A DNA stretch of 64,000 nt, from the NCBI GenBank assembly GCA_905160935.1, contig CAJHZI010000448.1, positions 651,501 through 715,500 on the forward strand, in the 5' to 3' direction. Source of the stretch: Enchytraeus crypticus (Eukaryota > Annelida > Clitellata > Enchytraeida > Enchytraeidae). Below are positions 33,480 to 44,483 of this stretch, piece after piece. Positions within the stretch are counted from its first letter, which is position 1. Each line of letters begins with the position of its first letter. The translations under genes were made by a program, and so were the position numbers. The notes beneath the pieces are model-generated. The model saw nothing but the letters and a program-made list of their open reading frames with translations, ran no database searches and had not been told where the DNA came from.

Positions 33480-34690
33480 CTCTTAGTGCACTGCCTACTG
33501 GCAGATCCATGATGCATAACGCCTCCACTCTTCTCTATCTTCCGCTTTCCTCTGCATGTGTTTTGGACATGAAGAGGAAAACGGAAGACAGAGAAGGGTA
33601 GAGGCGTTATACATCATGGATCTGCCAGTGGACAGTACACTAAGAGAAAGAATTCGAATCTTAAGTCTTAATCTCGATCTTCCTATCCTTCTCTTTTTCA
33701 TTCTTCCTTCTATGCCTGCTTTAGTAAACTTTTCCCTCCTACATGTCTTATCATGCACTTCTTCCTGTTAGTAATACATTCAACAACAGCCTGTGTGTAT
33801 CAATTCTCGACAGGACTTCTTAATATTATTGATGATTTTTTGCTAGCTTTTCCTGCTAACTTTCCTGTTAACCTTTCCATTCTCCTCAGTATCCAAATTT
33901 TCAAAGCTTCCAGTTTCCTGATATCCTCTTCCTTAAGGTTCATATCTCACATTAATATAATAGCGTGGTCCATACCAAGGTTTTCACTACTGTTATCTTT
34001 GTGGCTGTTAGCTTTTTAGACTTCTTGTTAAAAATTCTCTCTTACTACTGAAGGCCTATTTTGCTTCTGTAATCCTACAACATATGTTTGTCTCACATTT
34101 CTCATCATCCGTTATAATGTGACTTACATATTTGAAACTTCTTACTTGTTCCAAACTCATACGATTTATTGAGATATTTACTTCACCTCTTTCCTTAATA
34201 ACTCATCACTTTTGTCTTTTTTATGTTAATCATCATATCATGCTTCAATGCAGTATCGTTTATTATCCTCTGCAGTCCATACTCGCTACCTACTACCATT
34301 CGTTGATCGTCTGCAAATTTTACATGTACATATTTCAACAATTTACTTTCTACTTTTATTTCTTCTTCAATTTTTCCTTGGCCTCCTCCATTTTTTCTTT
34401 TATTGCTTCTGCTTAAATGTTTAGAATAGCCGCGGCGTGCTACAATTTTACTCCATACTTTTTTTCGCCTTATTCTGAGTGATCGTATTAGATCTTGTTT
34501 TAGATTTTAATTCACAAACATATCCCACACTCTATTTTTCTATTCCCGGCTTCCACTAACGAAGTTTTCAATTTAATTTTTTCTCTAAATAAAAGCAATT
34601 CTACTGGGCCTGACTCACTATCAACTAAAATTGTGCAACTTTCTGCTAATTATATTGTTAGCTCTCTTACCTACATTATCAATATATCCT
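33480..34690 (-). mobile_element. LINE (15.9-kb family), long minus-strand copy with inverted 3' end
   Basis: The minus strand carries, in order, DQRMVVGSEYGLQRIIND, HDMMINIKKTKV, VNISINRMSLEQVRSFKYV, then the LINE C-terminal region to 33653. The last ~80 bp occur twice in opposite orientations (33482-33560 and 33574-33652), forming a fold-back at the 3' end. Numerous stops. Confidence 0.8.
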
Positions 34691-34699
34691 TTGAATTAG

Positions 34700-35863
34700 G
34701 GTAATTTGTAACTAATTTAAAATTAGCAACAGTTATCCCGATAACAAAAAAGGTAAATCAGATAATATTGAAAATTACCGACCAATCTCTTTATCAAATA
34801 ACCTAAGTTTTTGAGAAGCTCATGCATAAACGTGTTACTAGTTTTTAAATAAGTTTAATATTTTGCATGAAAATTAGTTGGTTTTAGAACTAGTCACTTA
34901 GCTACTGACGCTTTATTTAGTAGTGTTAATCTGTTATCTGATGATCACAATAAAATATATAATCATGTTTAGCCTGTATTTCTTGACATCTGAAAAGCTT
35001 TTGATACAGGGGATCAAAATATATTGCTTCATAAATTGCAACATTATGGGATTCGAGGTACTGCTTATGATTAGTGGAACACATATTTATCTTGAAGAAT
35101 CAATTTACAATGGTTGGTGATAGTAAATCTAGAGTGTTACCACTTAATATTGAAGTCCCTCATGGCCCAAAAGTGGGCGTTTTTGTAATTAATGTGAAAG
35201 ACATTCATTATGCTTATAATGATGCCTCTATGAAATTGAATGCTGATGACTCTCATTTGTTTGTTTAAAATGTTAATTTTGTTGGTTTATTTACATCTGC
35301 TAATTAAGAATGTTCCCAAATTAGTAACTGGTTTGAAACCAATCGGTTAACTGTTAACTGCTTTAAATCGTCGTATATTGTGTTTTACCCTACAAAAGAA
35401 TAGGGTAAGACACAACACGTTTATGATTTTATCCGTAATAACAATCTACGTATAGCACTTGACAATATTGTATTAATAGAGCTAACGTTTCTAAATATTT
35501 GGGCTTAATAACGGATGAAAATTTATTATTTGGTAATCACATTAGATCATTCGTATGTAAATTTAACAGTTATAATGGTGTTATATACACGTAGCCAGTA
35601 TATTAATCCCTTTAGACTGCTGCAGGCTTTTTACTATTCAGAAGTTCAATCTAGGATACAGTATGGCATTGAGTTTTTGCTAATACAAATATACAATTAT
35701 TAGAGCCTCTGCATTATGCTTGTAATCGCATCTATTATGAACTACGAACTCAATTAGGAAGATTTCCTAAGTAGTAGCTTTATTAAGATCTCCACCAGTT
35801 ATGGTTATCATGGTAGTCAGCTAGAGATACTCTGTATCTTTACTGACGATCGAATTTTATTGT
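34700..35863 (+). mobile_element. CR1/Jockey-type LINE, RT to 3' end
   Basis: Frames read VIPITKKGKSDNIENYRPIS, FRTSHLATDALFS, VFLDISKAFDTGDQNILLHK, LQHYGIRGTAYD, LNADDSHLFV (the YADD box altered to NADD) and a C-terminal TRSQYINPFRLLQAFYYSEV. The RT order is intact but scattered stops make it inactive. The 3' UTR (tggtagtcagctag, gatactctgtatctttactg) matches the 29.5-kb copy. Confidence 0.88.
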
Positions 35864-35865
35864 GT

Positions 35866-36012
35866 TGTTCCCGGGTGTGGTTGGGACCACTTCAGAATAG
35901 GGCAATCGCAAGCAAGCTGCCGAATGTACCTAAGAGGCGACTAAGGCAGGATTTGAGGAAGGCAAAGGGGACCCAGTTCACCGTAACATTTCCCCAAAGT
36001 TAAATGGCATAC
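35866..36012 (+). repeat. Repeat C head fragment
   Basis: tgttgttcccgggtgtgg, cagaatagggcaa, taagaggcgactaaggcagg and the taaatggca block; the 3' part is absent. Confidence 0.8.
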
Positions 36013-36029
36013 AGAACTATAACTAAACA

Positions 36030-36312
36030 CGTGAAGAGTTCTTGAAAGATTCGGTACAGAGAGACAGCCAATAGATGTGATTAGAACAAGAAAGTTCTGA
36101 ATAAGACATAGTTTAAGGGGGAATGATTTGGTTGAGGATGTAATAAAGGAAGATTGCTGGGAAAAGGGTTAAGAGGCAGATCAAGGCATGGAATATTGAA
36201 TGATTTGAAGTTCAAAATACTACACAGAGCTGAAAAGGAAAGCGGAGGATAGAATTGGTTGGAAGAAATATATGCAATGGACTTGCCGTTAGGCAATGCA
36301 CTAGAAGAAGAC
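36030..36312 (+). mobile_element. LINE C-terminal fragment, related to the 15.9-kb family
   Basis: RVLERFGTERQPIDVIRTRK, LRGNDLVEDVIKEDCW, ELKRKAEDRIGWKKYMQW and a tail gcaatgcactagaag. More divergent than the other copies, perhaps a sister lineage. Confidence 0.6.
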
Positions 36313-36672
36313 TAAATTAACTGTATATCCATATATGTAATTAATTCTATATTTATTTTTAAAATTTGCCCCGTACCACAAAACGTAGTTACTTCCAATG
36401 AGTCTCCTTAAATTGATATAACTTAAATATGAACAGAATTTCGTAATTGCACACAAAAAGTCACGAAATAAAAACACTGTATAATTGTTGGTAAATACAC
36501 TGTGTTATACTTATGTACCGCATATATACTACTTATTACTTTATATACTGCAGTATTCTTAGCAAGAGGTAAAACACACATCATAAATATTAATTAGAAA
36601 AGTATTTAGGATGACACCTATCGCTTCTCTATATAATCTATCTATTCGTCTATAATATCTATATCTACATGT

Positions 36673-36810
36673 ATGGCTGGAGCCAGTGGCGATGTCGGTA
36701 AGATATTCGACCGCGGATCAGTATGTGCGGGGTTCAAATCCTGAGCTCGCCCGTCACTGACATTGCTTTCGAGTGAGGAAACTGACGTTAACATTTGAGC
36801 TTTACTTTCT
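36673..36810 (+). repeat. SINE-A copy
   Basis: ggctggagccagtggcgatg head, gcggggttcaaatcctgag B box, tail to gagctttac. Confidence 0.92.
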
Positions 36811-37856
36811 AATACGAAAATACGGAGGGATAGACCGGTAGATAAGTCGACACGCACGTGCATGGACAAATAAATGTTTGCTTCTGATATGATGCTGCTG
36901 AGATATAGCAGACTTAACAACATAGCTTATATTTAGAATGAAGAGGTCTGCATCTAATTGAAATATACTCTGATGCACTGGACTTAATGAGTCTAACGCA
37001 TGTTCTCATACTAGTAAATTGTCAGTTGCAGATAAAGATGTAAAAGCATTGTTGATCGACTTTGTCTTAGCAACAATTCAGACTCACAAAAATTTTATAT
37101 CAAAATAGGCATACACAAGTTGAAAATTTAAGATATTTTCCCCATCATGAAACTTCAGCTCTATTACTATTCATATTGCATGAAGCTCATAAATAGATAC
37201 AGTAGGGAAGTAATTATTATTTTATTTATAAATTTTATCACTCGTTTATATCAGACAAACGTCTACAAGACATTGCATATATAAATACAATGAGAGGTAT
37301 ACAGATAACAAATTAAAAAAATTTCAATTGCTGCAGTGATTTAAGTCCTAGGCAGAAAACAGGAATCAGTCTAGACAATATCTTGACATGGAAGAATTAA
37401 AAAACTAACTCATGAGTTAAATAGCACAGCCTCAAATACCGACAACCCAATAATAGTAATAAAAATCAATGACTATTATACCTAGGAAGTTAATAAAGCG
37501 ATTTAACACAATTTCTATAGCAGGACTTCGTACGGTAGAAGCAGCTAATTTCACCAATGGTAGACAAATGTTTAAAAAAGCAAAAGTAACTCAACGTGCA
37601 ATACAAAGAAACAAGCACCTATAATTCTTGTGAATAACAACGACATGTATTCTAATCTCATGGGCATAAAGATATATACATGTATATATATATATATATA
37701 TCTATATATATATATATATATATCCATTATTAGTATGATTATTTAATATTATTCTGAAAGCAAAACACAATCTCAAACTTGATCGATATTTTGCCTGATA
37801 TTTCGAGTAGTTTGATATGGCATTTTGTTTATATAGTATTTTGTTGACATCGAATG
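36811..37856. other. No gene seen
   Basis: AT-rich, with a (TA)n block at 37680-37725. Confidence 0.45.
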
Positions 37857-37945
37857 GAACGGAAAGGAGTGAAGGAGGTCTATTCGTATGCCGGCCACAG
37901 TTAGACGGGGATTCAAAGGATGACGATGATGATGATGATGTTTAT
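37857..37945 (+). repeat. RTE-LINE 3' tail fragment
   Basis: gaggtctattcgtatgcc, acggggattcaaagg, then gatgatgatg. Confidence 0.8.
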
Positions 37946-38494
37946 TGTACTATTAGCCAGTAAGTGCAAAATGCCATTTTATATATCGTACATATTAAAC
38001 ATGAAAGTATTGATTGAGTACAAGTTACTGTAAGTTCAAACCGGATTATAAAATAGAGTAATGCATGCTCTTGCGTGATTATAAATTACTAAAGCCTGCG
38101 GGGTTTTCATTATCAAAAACACACTGAAGCGGACACCGATAGAAACCATTACATGGTATATGATGATAAAATAATATCCAATAATTTAACGAGATGCATT
38201 GGTCTACTTTCAAGTCTCACTCTTGTTCCATAGTATAGGATCAGTTTCTATCATTACTATAATGCTTGTATTGTTGCTTTTAAAAAGCAAATAATTATGC
38301 CCCTACATTTAATTTTTCCGATGAAGTTCACATAAGCGTAGCAAGTGGGACACTTTTTATCGGTTAAAAGTTATAACTACACTTTTGGATTGGCTGATTG
38401 GCTCTTTGAGAGTTGCATTGCGATGTGATGTCACAAAAATTGTCATACGGTGCCGCAGTTGTTACGTGGTTCCACAATTGTTATCTCATCAAAA

Positions 38495-38840
38495 ATTGTC
38501 ACGTGATACTAGTATTTTCAATTCGTATTACAATATGTCACGTGATGAGAAATTGTCACCGGATGCCAAAGTTGTCACGTGGTATACAGTGGTCACGTGT
38601 GCACAGTTGTCACGTGATATACAGTTGTCACGTGTGCACAATTGTCACGTAGTATACAGTGATCACGTGTGCACAGTTGTCACGTGGTATACAGTGATCA
38701 CGTGTGCACAGTTGTCACGTGGTATGCAGTAGTCACGTGTGCACAGTTGTCACGTGGTATACAGTGGTCGCGTATGCACAAATATCACTTTGTACTTAAT
38801 AGTCACGTGTGCACAATTGTTACGTGCATATATAACACGC
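38495..38840. repeat. 35-bp tandem array rich in CACGTG
   Basis: From 38572 the 35-bp unit consists of two half-units, gttgtcacgtggtatacagt and gatcacgtgtgcaca, so a TCACGTG motif recurs about every 17-18 bp. By eye there are about 13 exact CACGTG palindromes between 38495 and 38810. CACGTG is the E-box/CLEAR-type bHLH site. Whether the array is regulatory or merely a minisatellite cannot be told from sequence. Long frames over it are repeat artefacts. Confidence 0.9.
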
Positions 38841-39124
38841 TGACATTTTGTGCACCACTAGATCGTGAAGCATTGCATGAGCGAAATTACCTTAATTAAA
38901 CAACAATTCGTGATTTAATATTTACCTAAACATAACCTAACTTAATTATACTGGTTTAGGATGCAAGTGAAGTCGTAATTTCATACCACATCATGCAAAA
39001 AATGTAAAGGAAAAATACAAACCTCGATGCATTGATCTATCTATACAAGGTTACTTGCCAACAACACATGCGACGCATACATATAGACGCATTATACGTA
39101 CACACACTCATACACTTCTACATT
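38841..39124. other. No feature seen
   Basis: AT-rich spacer between the CACGTG array and the tRNA/5S SINE. Confidence 0.4.
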
Positions 39125-39268
39125 GGGGGCGGGATTTAGCGCAGTCGGTTAAGCTGCGCGTCAGTTGAACGAATCTCTTCCATCGCGCGAATTAAGCTCC
39201 ATCGCGCCGGTTAGTACTTTGCGGGCGACCACCTTGGACGACCGAGTGTTGACAGCTTAGAAAGGAAA
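39125..39268 (+). repeat. Chimeric tRNA/5S-rRNA-derived SINE
   Basis: Head gcgggatttagcgcagtcgg (tRNA A-box-like), then gttagtactttgcggg, cgaccaccttggacg and accgagtgttgacagc, matching the 5S 3' half. Same architecture as the 15.3-kb copy. Confidence 0.78.
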
Positions 39269-39552
39269 AAATCCCGAGGGTTTTGGAAGGTTATTCTTAA
39301 ATCCTGCTGCTATTGGAGCGTCAACGAAAGGCAACGATTACTAATAACCATAGAGGGGAACGCAGGAAATAACAAAAACTACAAAACCAGAAACCAAGAA
39401 AGGAAACCATGTAGCCCATGCTGTATGTCATGTGTGTAACTATACGAACAAAAATTTAAAAAAGTAAAAATAAGTATTCCGTAAACATGTAGGCCTATAC
39501 ATACACATCTAGGCCTATATGTATATACAGTATATATGCATAGGCTATAATA

Positions 39553-40293
39553 CAGGGTGAGTAAAAAAAGATAACACCTGCAAAAAGTTTGAATATCTCA
39601 GGCTATTGTTAATATTTGCAAATTAAACTTTTACCAATTAATAAGGGAATAATTTCTGGTGGAGTGGCCAATTTTCATCCATTTTGGTGCATAGATTGTC
39701 CAGTTATGCAAGTTTCAGCAGAGCAACCCCTCATTTTTACCTTAAAATGGCGTTTGCTACAACGGTAAGGGCAGATTGCACTTCATTGACGAGAAGATAA
39801 GGTTAAACTCTCAGTATTACGTCAGTACTTTGCTTCCGGAGCTGTTTGATGATTGCCATGCTCTTCTACCAAATGGTTTCATCTTTCAGCAGAATGGTGC
39901 TTTGGCTGATGCATCTCGTCATGCACAGAAAAGGATCAGCGAGAGAAACCCGGATTACATCAAGAAGAATGACCTCCAAACTCACCCGATCATAATCCTC
40001 TGGATTACCATATCTGGGGAACCATGCTGCATCTCTATCAGAAGCATCAGCCGAAGCCTAAAAACAAGACAGAACTGCAGGAGGTGCTTTACGCCATTTT
40101 TAGGTAAAAATAGGGGGGTTGCTCTGCTGAAACTTGCATAACTGGCCTGTCTATGTACCAAAATGGATGAAAATTGGCCACCCCATCAAAAATTAGTCCT
40201 TTAGTAATTGGTAAAAGTTTTATTGTAAAATATTAACAATAGCCTGAGATATTCGAACTTTTTGCAGGTGTTATCTTTTTTTTACTCACCCTG
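39553..40293 (+). mobile_element. Tc1/mariner-IS630-type DNA transposon, internally deleted
   Basis: TA target duplications (39551-39552, 40294-40295) flank perfect ends cagggtgagtaaaaaaa. The terminal inverted repeats are about 200 bp each (to ~39756 and from ~40095), unusually long. Inside, 39770-40100 keeps only the transposase C-terminal part: LPNGFIFQQNGALADASRHA, then DLQTH. A frameshift near 39990 moves to a frame reading PDHNPLDYHIWGTM, HLYQKHQPKPKNKTELQEVL. The PD.NPLDY motif carries the last catalytic Asp. The second Asp is lost (QQNG instead of QQDG). The N-terminal DNA-binding region is gone. Non-autonomous relic. Confidence 0.93.
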
Positions 40294-40324
<31 letters not shown>

Positions 40325-40342
40325 TATTTTATATATATATAT

Positions 40343-40392
<50 letters not shown>
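40294..40392. repeat. (TA)n microsatellite beside the transposon
   Basis: Alternating ta from the transposon edge to the next LINE. TA is also the mariner target. Confidence 0.9.
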
Positions 40393-40394
<2 letters not shown>

Positions 40395-40860
40395 TGGCCT
40401 TTGGTAAAGGGAAAGAAATCTTAACAAAAAATTTAAAGACACATAAATACAGATAGTGAAACCTTGGTTTGGACCACGCTATTATATGAATGTGAAACAT
40501 GAACCTTAAAGAAGGAAGATATTAGGAAACTAGAGGCATTGGAAATGTGAATTGGAGAAGAATGGAGGGGATCAGCTGTACTCATAATGAGATTACAAAT
40601 GAGGAAGTTCTAGAGGCAGTTGGCACAGATAAACAGTTGATAAATGTATTTAGAAATAGGAAGAAGAGATGGATAGGACACATTCTAAGAGGGGAAGTCT
40701 ACTAAAAGAGGTCATAGAAGCTAGAATTGAAGGACATAGAGGCAGAGACAGGCCGAGATTAGGAATGTTAGCTAATTTAAAGATCCACTCATAATTTAGA
40801 CATGAAGAGGAAAACGGAAGACAGAGAAACATGGAGGCGTTATATACTATGGACCTGCCA
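40393..40860 (+). mobile_element. LINE 3' end (15.9-kb family)
   Basis: WTTLLYECET, TLKKEDIRKLEALEM, KKRWIGHILRG and the tail atactatggacctgccag, running directly into (TA)n. Confidence 0.88.

Positions 40861-40940
<80 letters not shown>
40861..40940. repeat. (TA)n(TG)n compound microsatellite
   Basis: ta run followed by a gt run. Confidence 0.95.
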
Positions 40941-41229
40941 ATTATACATATCTCTATCAGGGAATCTGTGACAGACAGATGTAGGTGGAGTAGAGCTCAT
41001 CAGATTACGGACCAATCTTGTGATTAATCTGATAACTTGCGATTAGATGAAACTCATCTAATCTGCTTAAAGAAAAGAATATTTGCAAAAATCGCTGATA
41101 ATAAATAGGGTTATGAGATAAAATCAAAAGTCAACGAAGCTTATAGAATTAGATGTTAAAGCTTTACGGTTTCTTTTTAAGTAAAGGTCTCCAGGGCAGG
41201 TTAGTGTAAAATATATAAAATCTCATGTA

Positions 41230-41281
<52 letters not shown>

Positions 41282-41744
41282 CATATTAGCAGAAGCAAGA
41301 ACAAAACTTCTATTTAAAATTAAATACAAATACTGAAGAATTTTCATTTTAAAACTTCGAGTTTTCTACACAACATGGAAGGAACACTTTAATTATTTGA
41401 CATATAATTTTGACATAATTAGTTAAAGATATTTATTGAAAATATAGACGAAATTGATCTCTAGATTATCTACAGCATAGAGAAGTTCAGATCAAGTTAT
41501 AATGGTTTCATATTAGGCCGACTTTAAAAATACAAGTTTAGCTTGCTATCGTTTGCTTTGCAGTGTTCAATCTAACGATTTGTATATTAAGTCGGTATGT
41601 AGTTGATTAAAAACTAAAAATTATTAGCTGTACTAATTTACTTTGATAAAAGTTTAATTGGATAAAAATTACATGATTAAAATTGGCTTGAGTAAAAATT
41701 TACTTTACAAGGATATAAATGGGTGCTTTAACTGCAAATTACCA
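40941..41744. other. No gene seen
   Basis: Contains a (TA)n block at 41237-41281; otherwise unassigned. Confidence 0.45.
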
Positions 41745-41845
41745 TCATCATATTCATTAAAATCATGATTCCCTTGAATCCTAGTTTAGCTAGGGATACG
41801 AATGTACCTTCTCCACTCCTGTCTGTCCCATACCATTTAACTACA
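41745..41845 (-). repeat. RTE-LINE 3' tail fragment
   Basis: Minus strand: gtacattcgtatccc, ggattcaaggga, then degenerate gatgatgg. Confidence 0.75.
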
Positions 41846-42212
41846 ACTGCGGGATTTACAATTTGAGGATAAAACCTAGAGAATACAATATGGTGTATTT
41901 CTTTATCTTCATTTTGAACATATTACAGCATATTGAATAATACATCATAGAATAAGAAAAAAAGGGATCATATTGAACGGTTGCAACCAATTTTAAAAGT
42001 ATCCTGATGACAGTAGGTGGTGATAGAAGAGATTTACCAATTATTTTGATAACATTAACAATTAATCAATGGGCTGCCTGTGTACTAAGGAGAGGTCAGT
42101 TTTAGATTCAATTGATGAGTAGCCAAGGAGTCTGTTCAAACAGTTCCAAACTGCAGTTGCGAAAGTAACATAAACATTCCTTAATAATTATTAAATACTA
42201 GTAATTAGCCCC

Positions 42213-42586
42213 GTGCCCCCGTGTTGTGCTCGGGTGTGGTTGGACCACTGCAGAATAGGGCAACCGCAAAGAATCTGCCGCGTGTACGTAAGAGGCGACT
42301 AAAGGCAGGAGCTGAGGATGGCAAGAGGGGACCCACCTCACCATGAAATAATTTCCCTCAGGATTAAATGGCAATTAATCCACCTAACTGAGGAAGACAA
42401 AGGGAAACCACCTCAGAAGCCATAATTTTCCCAAGCTGTAGGCTACATAAGGTATGGATAAGGCATAGACTTTGTGAAGGGATTAACTTGTTGATCGATG
42501 GAGTGCTCCTATGGAGCAAGAAAACAGACTTTGAGTATGAATATGTACCTTGAACCTGCCACTTGGCAGTACACTGAAGAAGAGTA
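42213..42586 (+). repeat. Repeat C, most complete copy (~375 bp)
   Basis: Head gtgttgtgctcgggtgtgg, cagaatagggcaaccg, taagaggcgactaaaggcagg; middle ggggacccacctcacc, ggaaaccacctcagaag, ggtatggataaggcatag; tail atgtaccttgaacctgcc and acttggcagtacactgaag. The tail resembles the 3' end of the 15.9-kb LINE family (accatggacctgccag...ggcagtgcactaag). Confidence 0.85.
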
Positions 42587-42599
42587 ATTAGCATTTCGA

Positions 42600-42783
42600 C
42601 GACGATTATTATCATTATTATTATTATGGTGATGATGATGATGATGATGATGACGACGACGACTATGACTTAGAAACTAGCAATTATTATTAATCCCAAA
42701 TTGGCTGTTATTGCGGTTTAGGAGAGAGAGGATTTGTGACAGTCTATTCGTATCCCGACCCTGGTTAAACTGGGATTCAAGGG

Positions 42784-42815
<32 letters not shown>

Positions 42816-42816
42816 A

Positions 42817-42877
<61 letters not shown>

Positions 42878-42885
42878 ATTAATTC
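42600..42885 (+). repeat. RTE-LINE 3' tail with long (GAT)n
   Basis: agtctattcgtatcccg, accctggttaaactggg, attcaagggagg, then ~100 bp of gat repeat. A shorter gat/gac run lies at 42628-42662. Poly-Asp, poly-Ser and poly-His frames here are artefacts. Confidence 0.88.
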
Positions 42886-43567
42886 CCAAATTGAGGAACA
42901 CAACTTGAATTTACATCAAAAGTCAAGTTTTCTCTTTCTACCTTCTATAAAATATGAATTTAACAAAACCATAATTTTGCGATATGATCAACTAGGCATA
43001 TTGGTCGAACAAATCCACTGTCCATATTTATTTTTGTGCTTGTGAATTTGCCTGCAGTCTGAATAAATACATAGCAAAACATTTGAGAAAGAGTGAGCTA
43101 AAATGTGAGTAGTCAGTAAAGCTTCATACTTTCTATTTGGCACACACTTGGCCTACCAATACTTTTATTTAAACCTAATATCGTCATACTAAATTGATAT
43201 AATATATTTCGTCTGCCTGCAATGCTTCAGAACGTGACATTATCTACTGTCACAGATGTTATGAGCCGAGAAGCACATTCGAAGCGAAGATTTTACGCAT
43301 TTGTACAATAATTGTAACTTGTAATTAACGGCGAAGCATGACTCGACAGCTATGTGTAGACAGATCCAGGCATAGTAAGCTTTGGACTTAAAGCTAGTAA
43401 ATTGCAATACACTTCCAGTTTATCTCATTTATTACTTTTCATCGCGAAATCAGGTGACCTGGAAAGATAGTGCAGAGGTAAAATATAAGACGAGATTCAA
43501 TTAAAATTTAAAACGGCATTTTCCAAGCTTTACAGTTTTACTCATTACATTTATGATCTGATTATAA
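42886..43567. other. No feature seen
   Basis: Unassigned AT-rich sequence. Confidence 0.45.
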
Positions 43568-43628
43568 AATGACAATTATCGGAAAACCTTCAGGTTGCAT
43601 GATGTATATAATGGGCTCTATATACATG

Positions 43629-43674
<46 letters not shown>

Positions 43675-43757
43675 ATATATATAATATATATATATACTGT
43701 ATATAGAGCCTATGCATATAATCATGCAACCTGAAGGTTTTCCGATAATTGTCATTA
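43568..43757. repeat. Fold-back element with ~60-bp inverted arms
   Basis: aatgacaattatcgg, aaaaccttcaggttgcatgat and gggctctatatac on the left mirror gtatatagagcc, atcatgcaacctgaaggtttt and ccgataattgtcatt on the right, around a (TA)n core. It could be a MITE or a palindromic duplication; target duplications are hidden by the flanking ta tract. A (TA)n block continues to 43805. Confidence 0.85.
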
Positions 43758-43767
43758 TATATATATA

Positions 43768-43807
<40 letters not shown>

Positions 43808-44049
43808 CTGACAGTTTCTGCTCTGTTGCTCCATCCGATTAAGATAAGCTAATTTGTTCACAATTTCCTATGGCTCCTTCCTTGTAGAGTCTCCCTGTTG
43901 TAACCTCTTTTAGCATCGTAACTGGGGGGATTTCGGTTATGGAATTTGTCGTCTCGTAAACAATAGTTACCAGTAATTTTCTCTCCCAGTAATTTTTATC
44001 CAATGTAAGAAATAAACACATCAAAGAGCGATGCTCAAGCAACATATAC

Positions 44050-44075
44050 TTTATTTAAGAAGGAAAATATTTATT
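44050..44075 (-). terminator. Two poly(A) signals (AATAAA)
   Basis: tttatt at 44070-44075 and at 44050-44055 are aataaa on the minus strand, 169-194 bp beyond the stop codon of the exon at 44483-44244. Normal spacing for a 3' UTR end. Confidence 0.65.
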
Positions 44076-44243
44076 TACAAAACTAATTAAACATTAGATA
44101 TCAGCGAAAGATTGCAGTGCCCATTTAATATTAACTTAAATTTCTGTGCACATTTCACATATTTTACTTATTTGTCAATGCTCCCATCTTGTGAGAACTT
44201 TCAATATTTTTGTCTCTATCAAAGTAAAACTTTCTTAAAAGAG

Positions 44244-44483
44244 TCAAAGAGTCTCTCCTTCTTTGTGACCAATACTAAGATCGAATTGGAACTGAGCGAT
44301 TAGATCGGTCATGGACTGAGCTGGGAGGAAAAGTAATTGTGTCAGATAATTAAACTTCATGTGAGTAAATTTGTCCGCAAACTTTGCATCTGCTTTACCG
44401 CCAGAATCAAGAAATGCTCTTAATAAGGATAAATGCTTTTTGAAATCCTTCGGCTGGTGTTTCCATTGCATCCATTCTCCAGC
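44244..44483 (-). CDS. Last coding exon of an unrecognised host gene
   Basis: The minus-strand frame is open from a splice acceptor (ccctcgatag, ending at 44484, where the only in-frame upstream stop is part of the site) to TGA at 44246-44244: 79 residues. It reads AGEWMQWKHQPKDFKKHLSL, RAFLDSGGKADAKFADKF, LTQLLFLPAQSMTDLIAQF and GHKEGETL. The mixed composition, with Trp, His and amphipathic stretches, is that of a soluble helical protein rather than a repeat translation. AATAAA signals follow at normal distance. No LINE motifs. Upstream exons must lie to the right on the minus strand, but I found none by eye. The family is not recognised. A processed pseudogene fragment is the main alternative, though there is no adjacent poly(A). 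Confidence 0.62.
   Translation of the reverse strand, partial: AGEWMQWKHQPKDFKKHLSLLRAFLDSGGKADAKFADKFTHMKFNYLTQLLFLPAQSMTDLIAQFQFDLSIGHKEGETL

Noticed and set aside
40802-40984. Short protein with YIYIYI and CVCVCV runs
   Set aside because: LINE end plus (TA)n(TG)n microsatellite.
42677-42908. Poly-Asp, poly-Ser or poly-His proteins
   Set aside because: They are the (GAT)n tail of an RTE LINE read in three frames.
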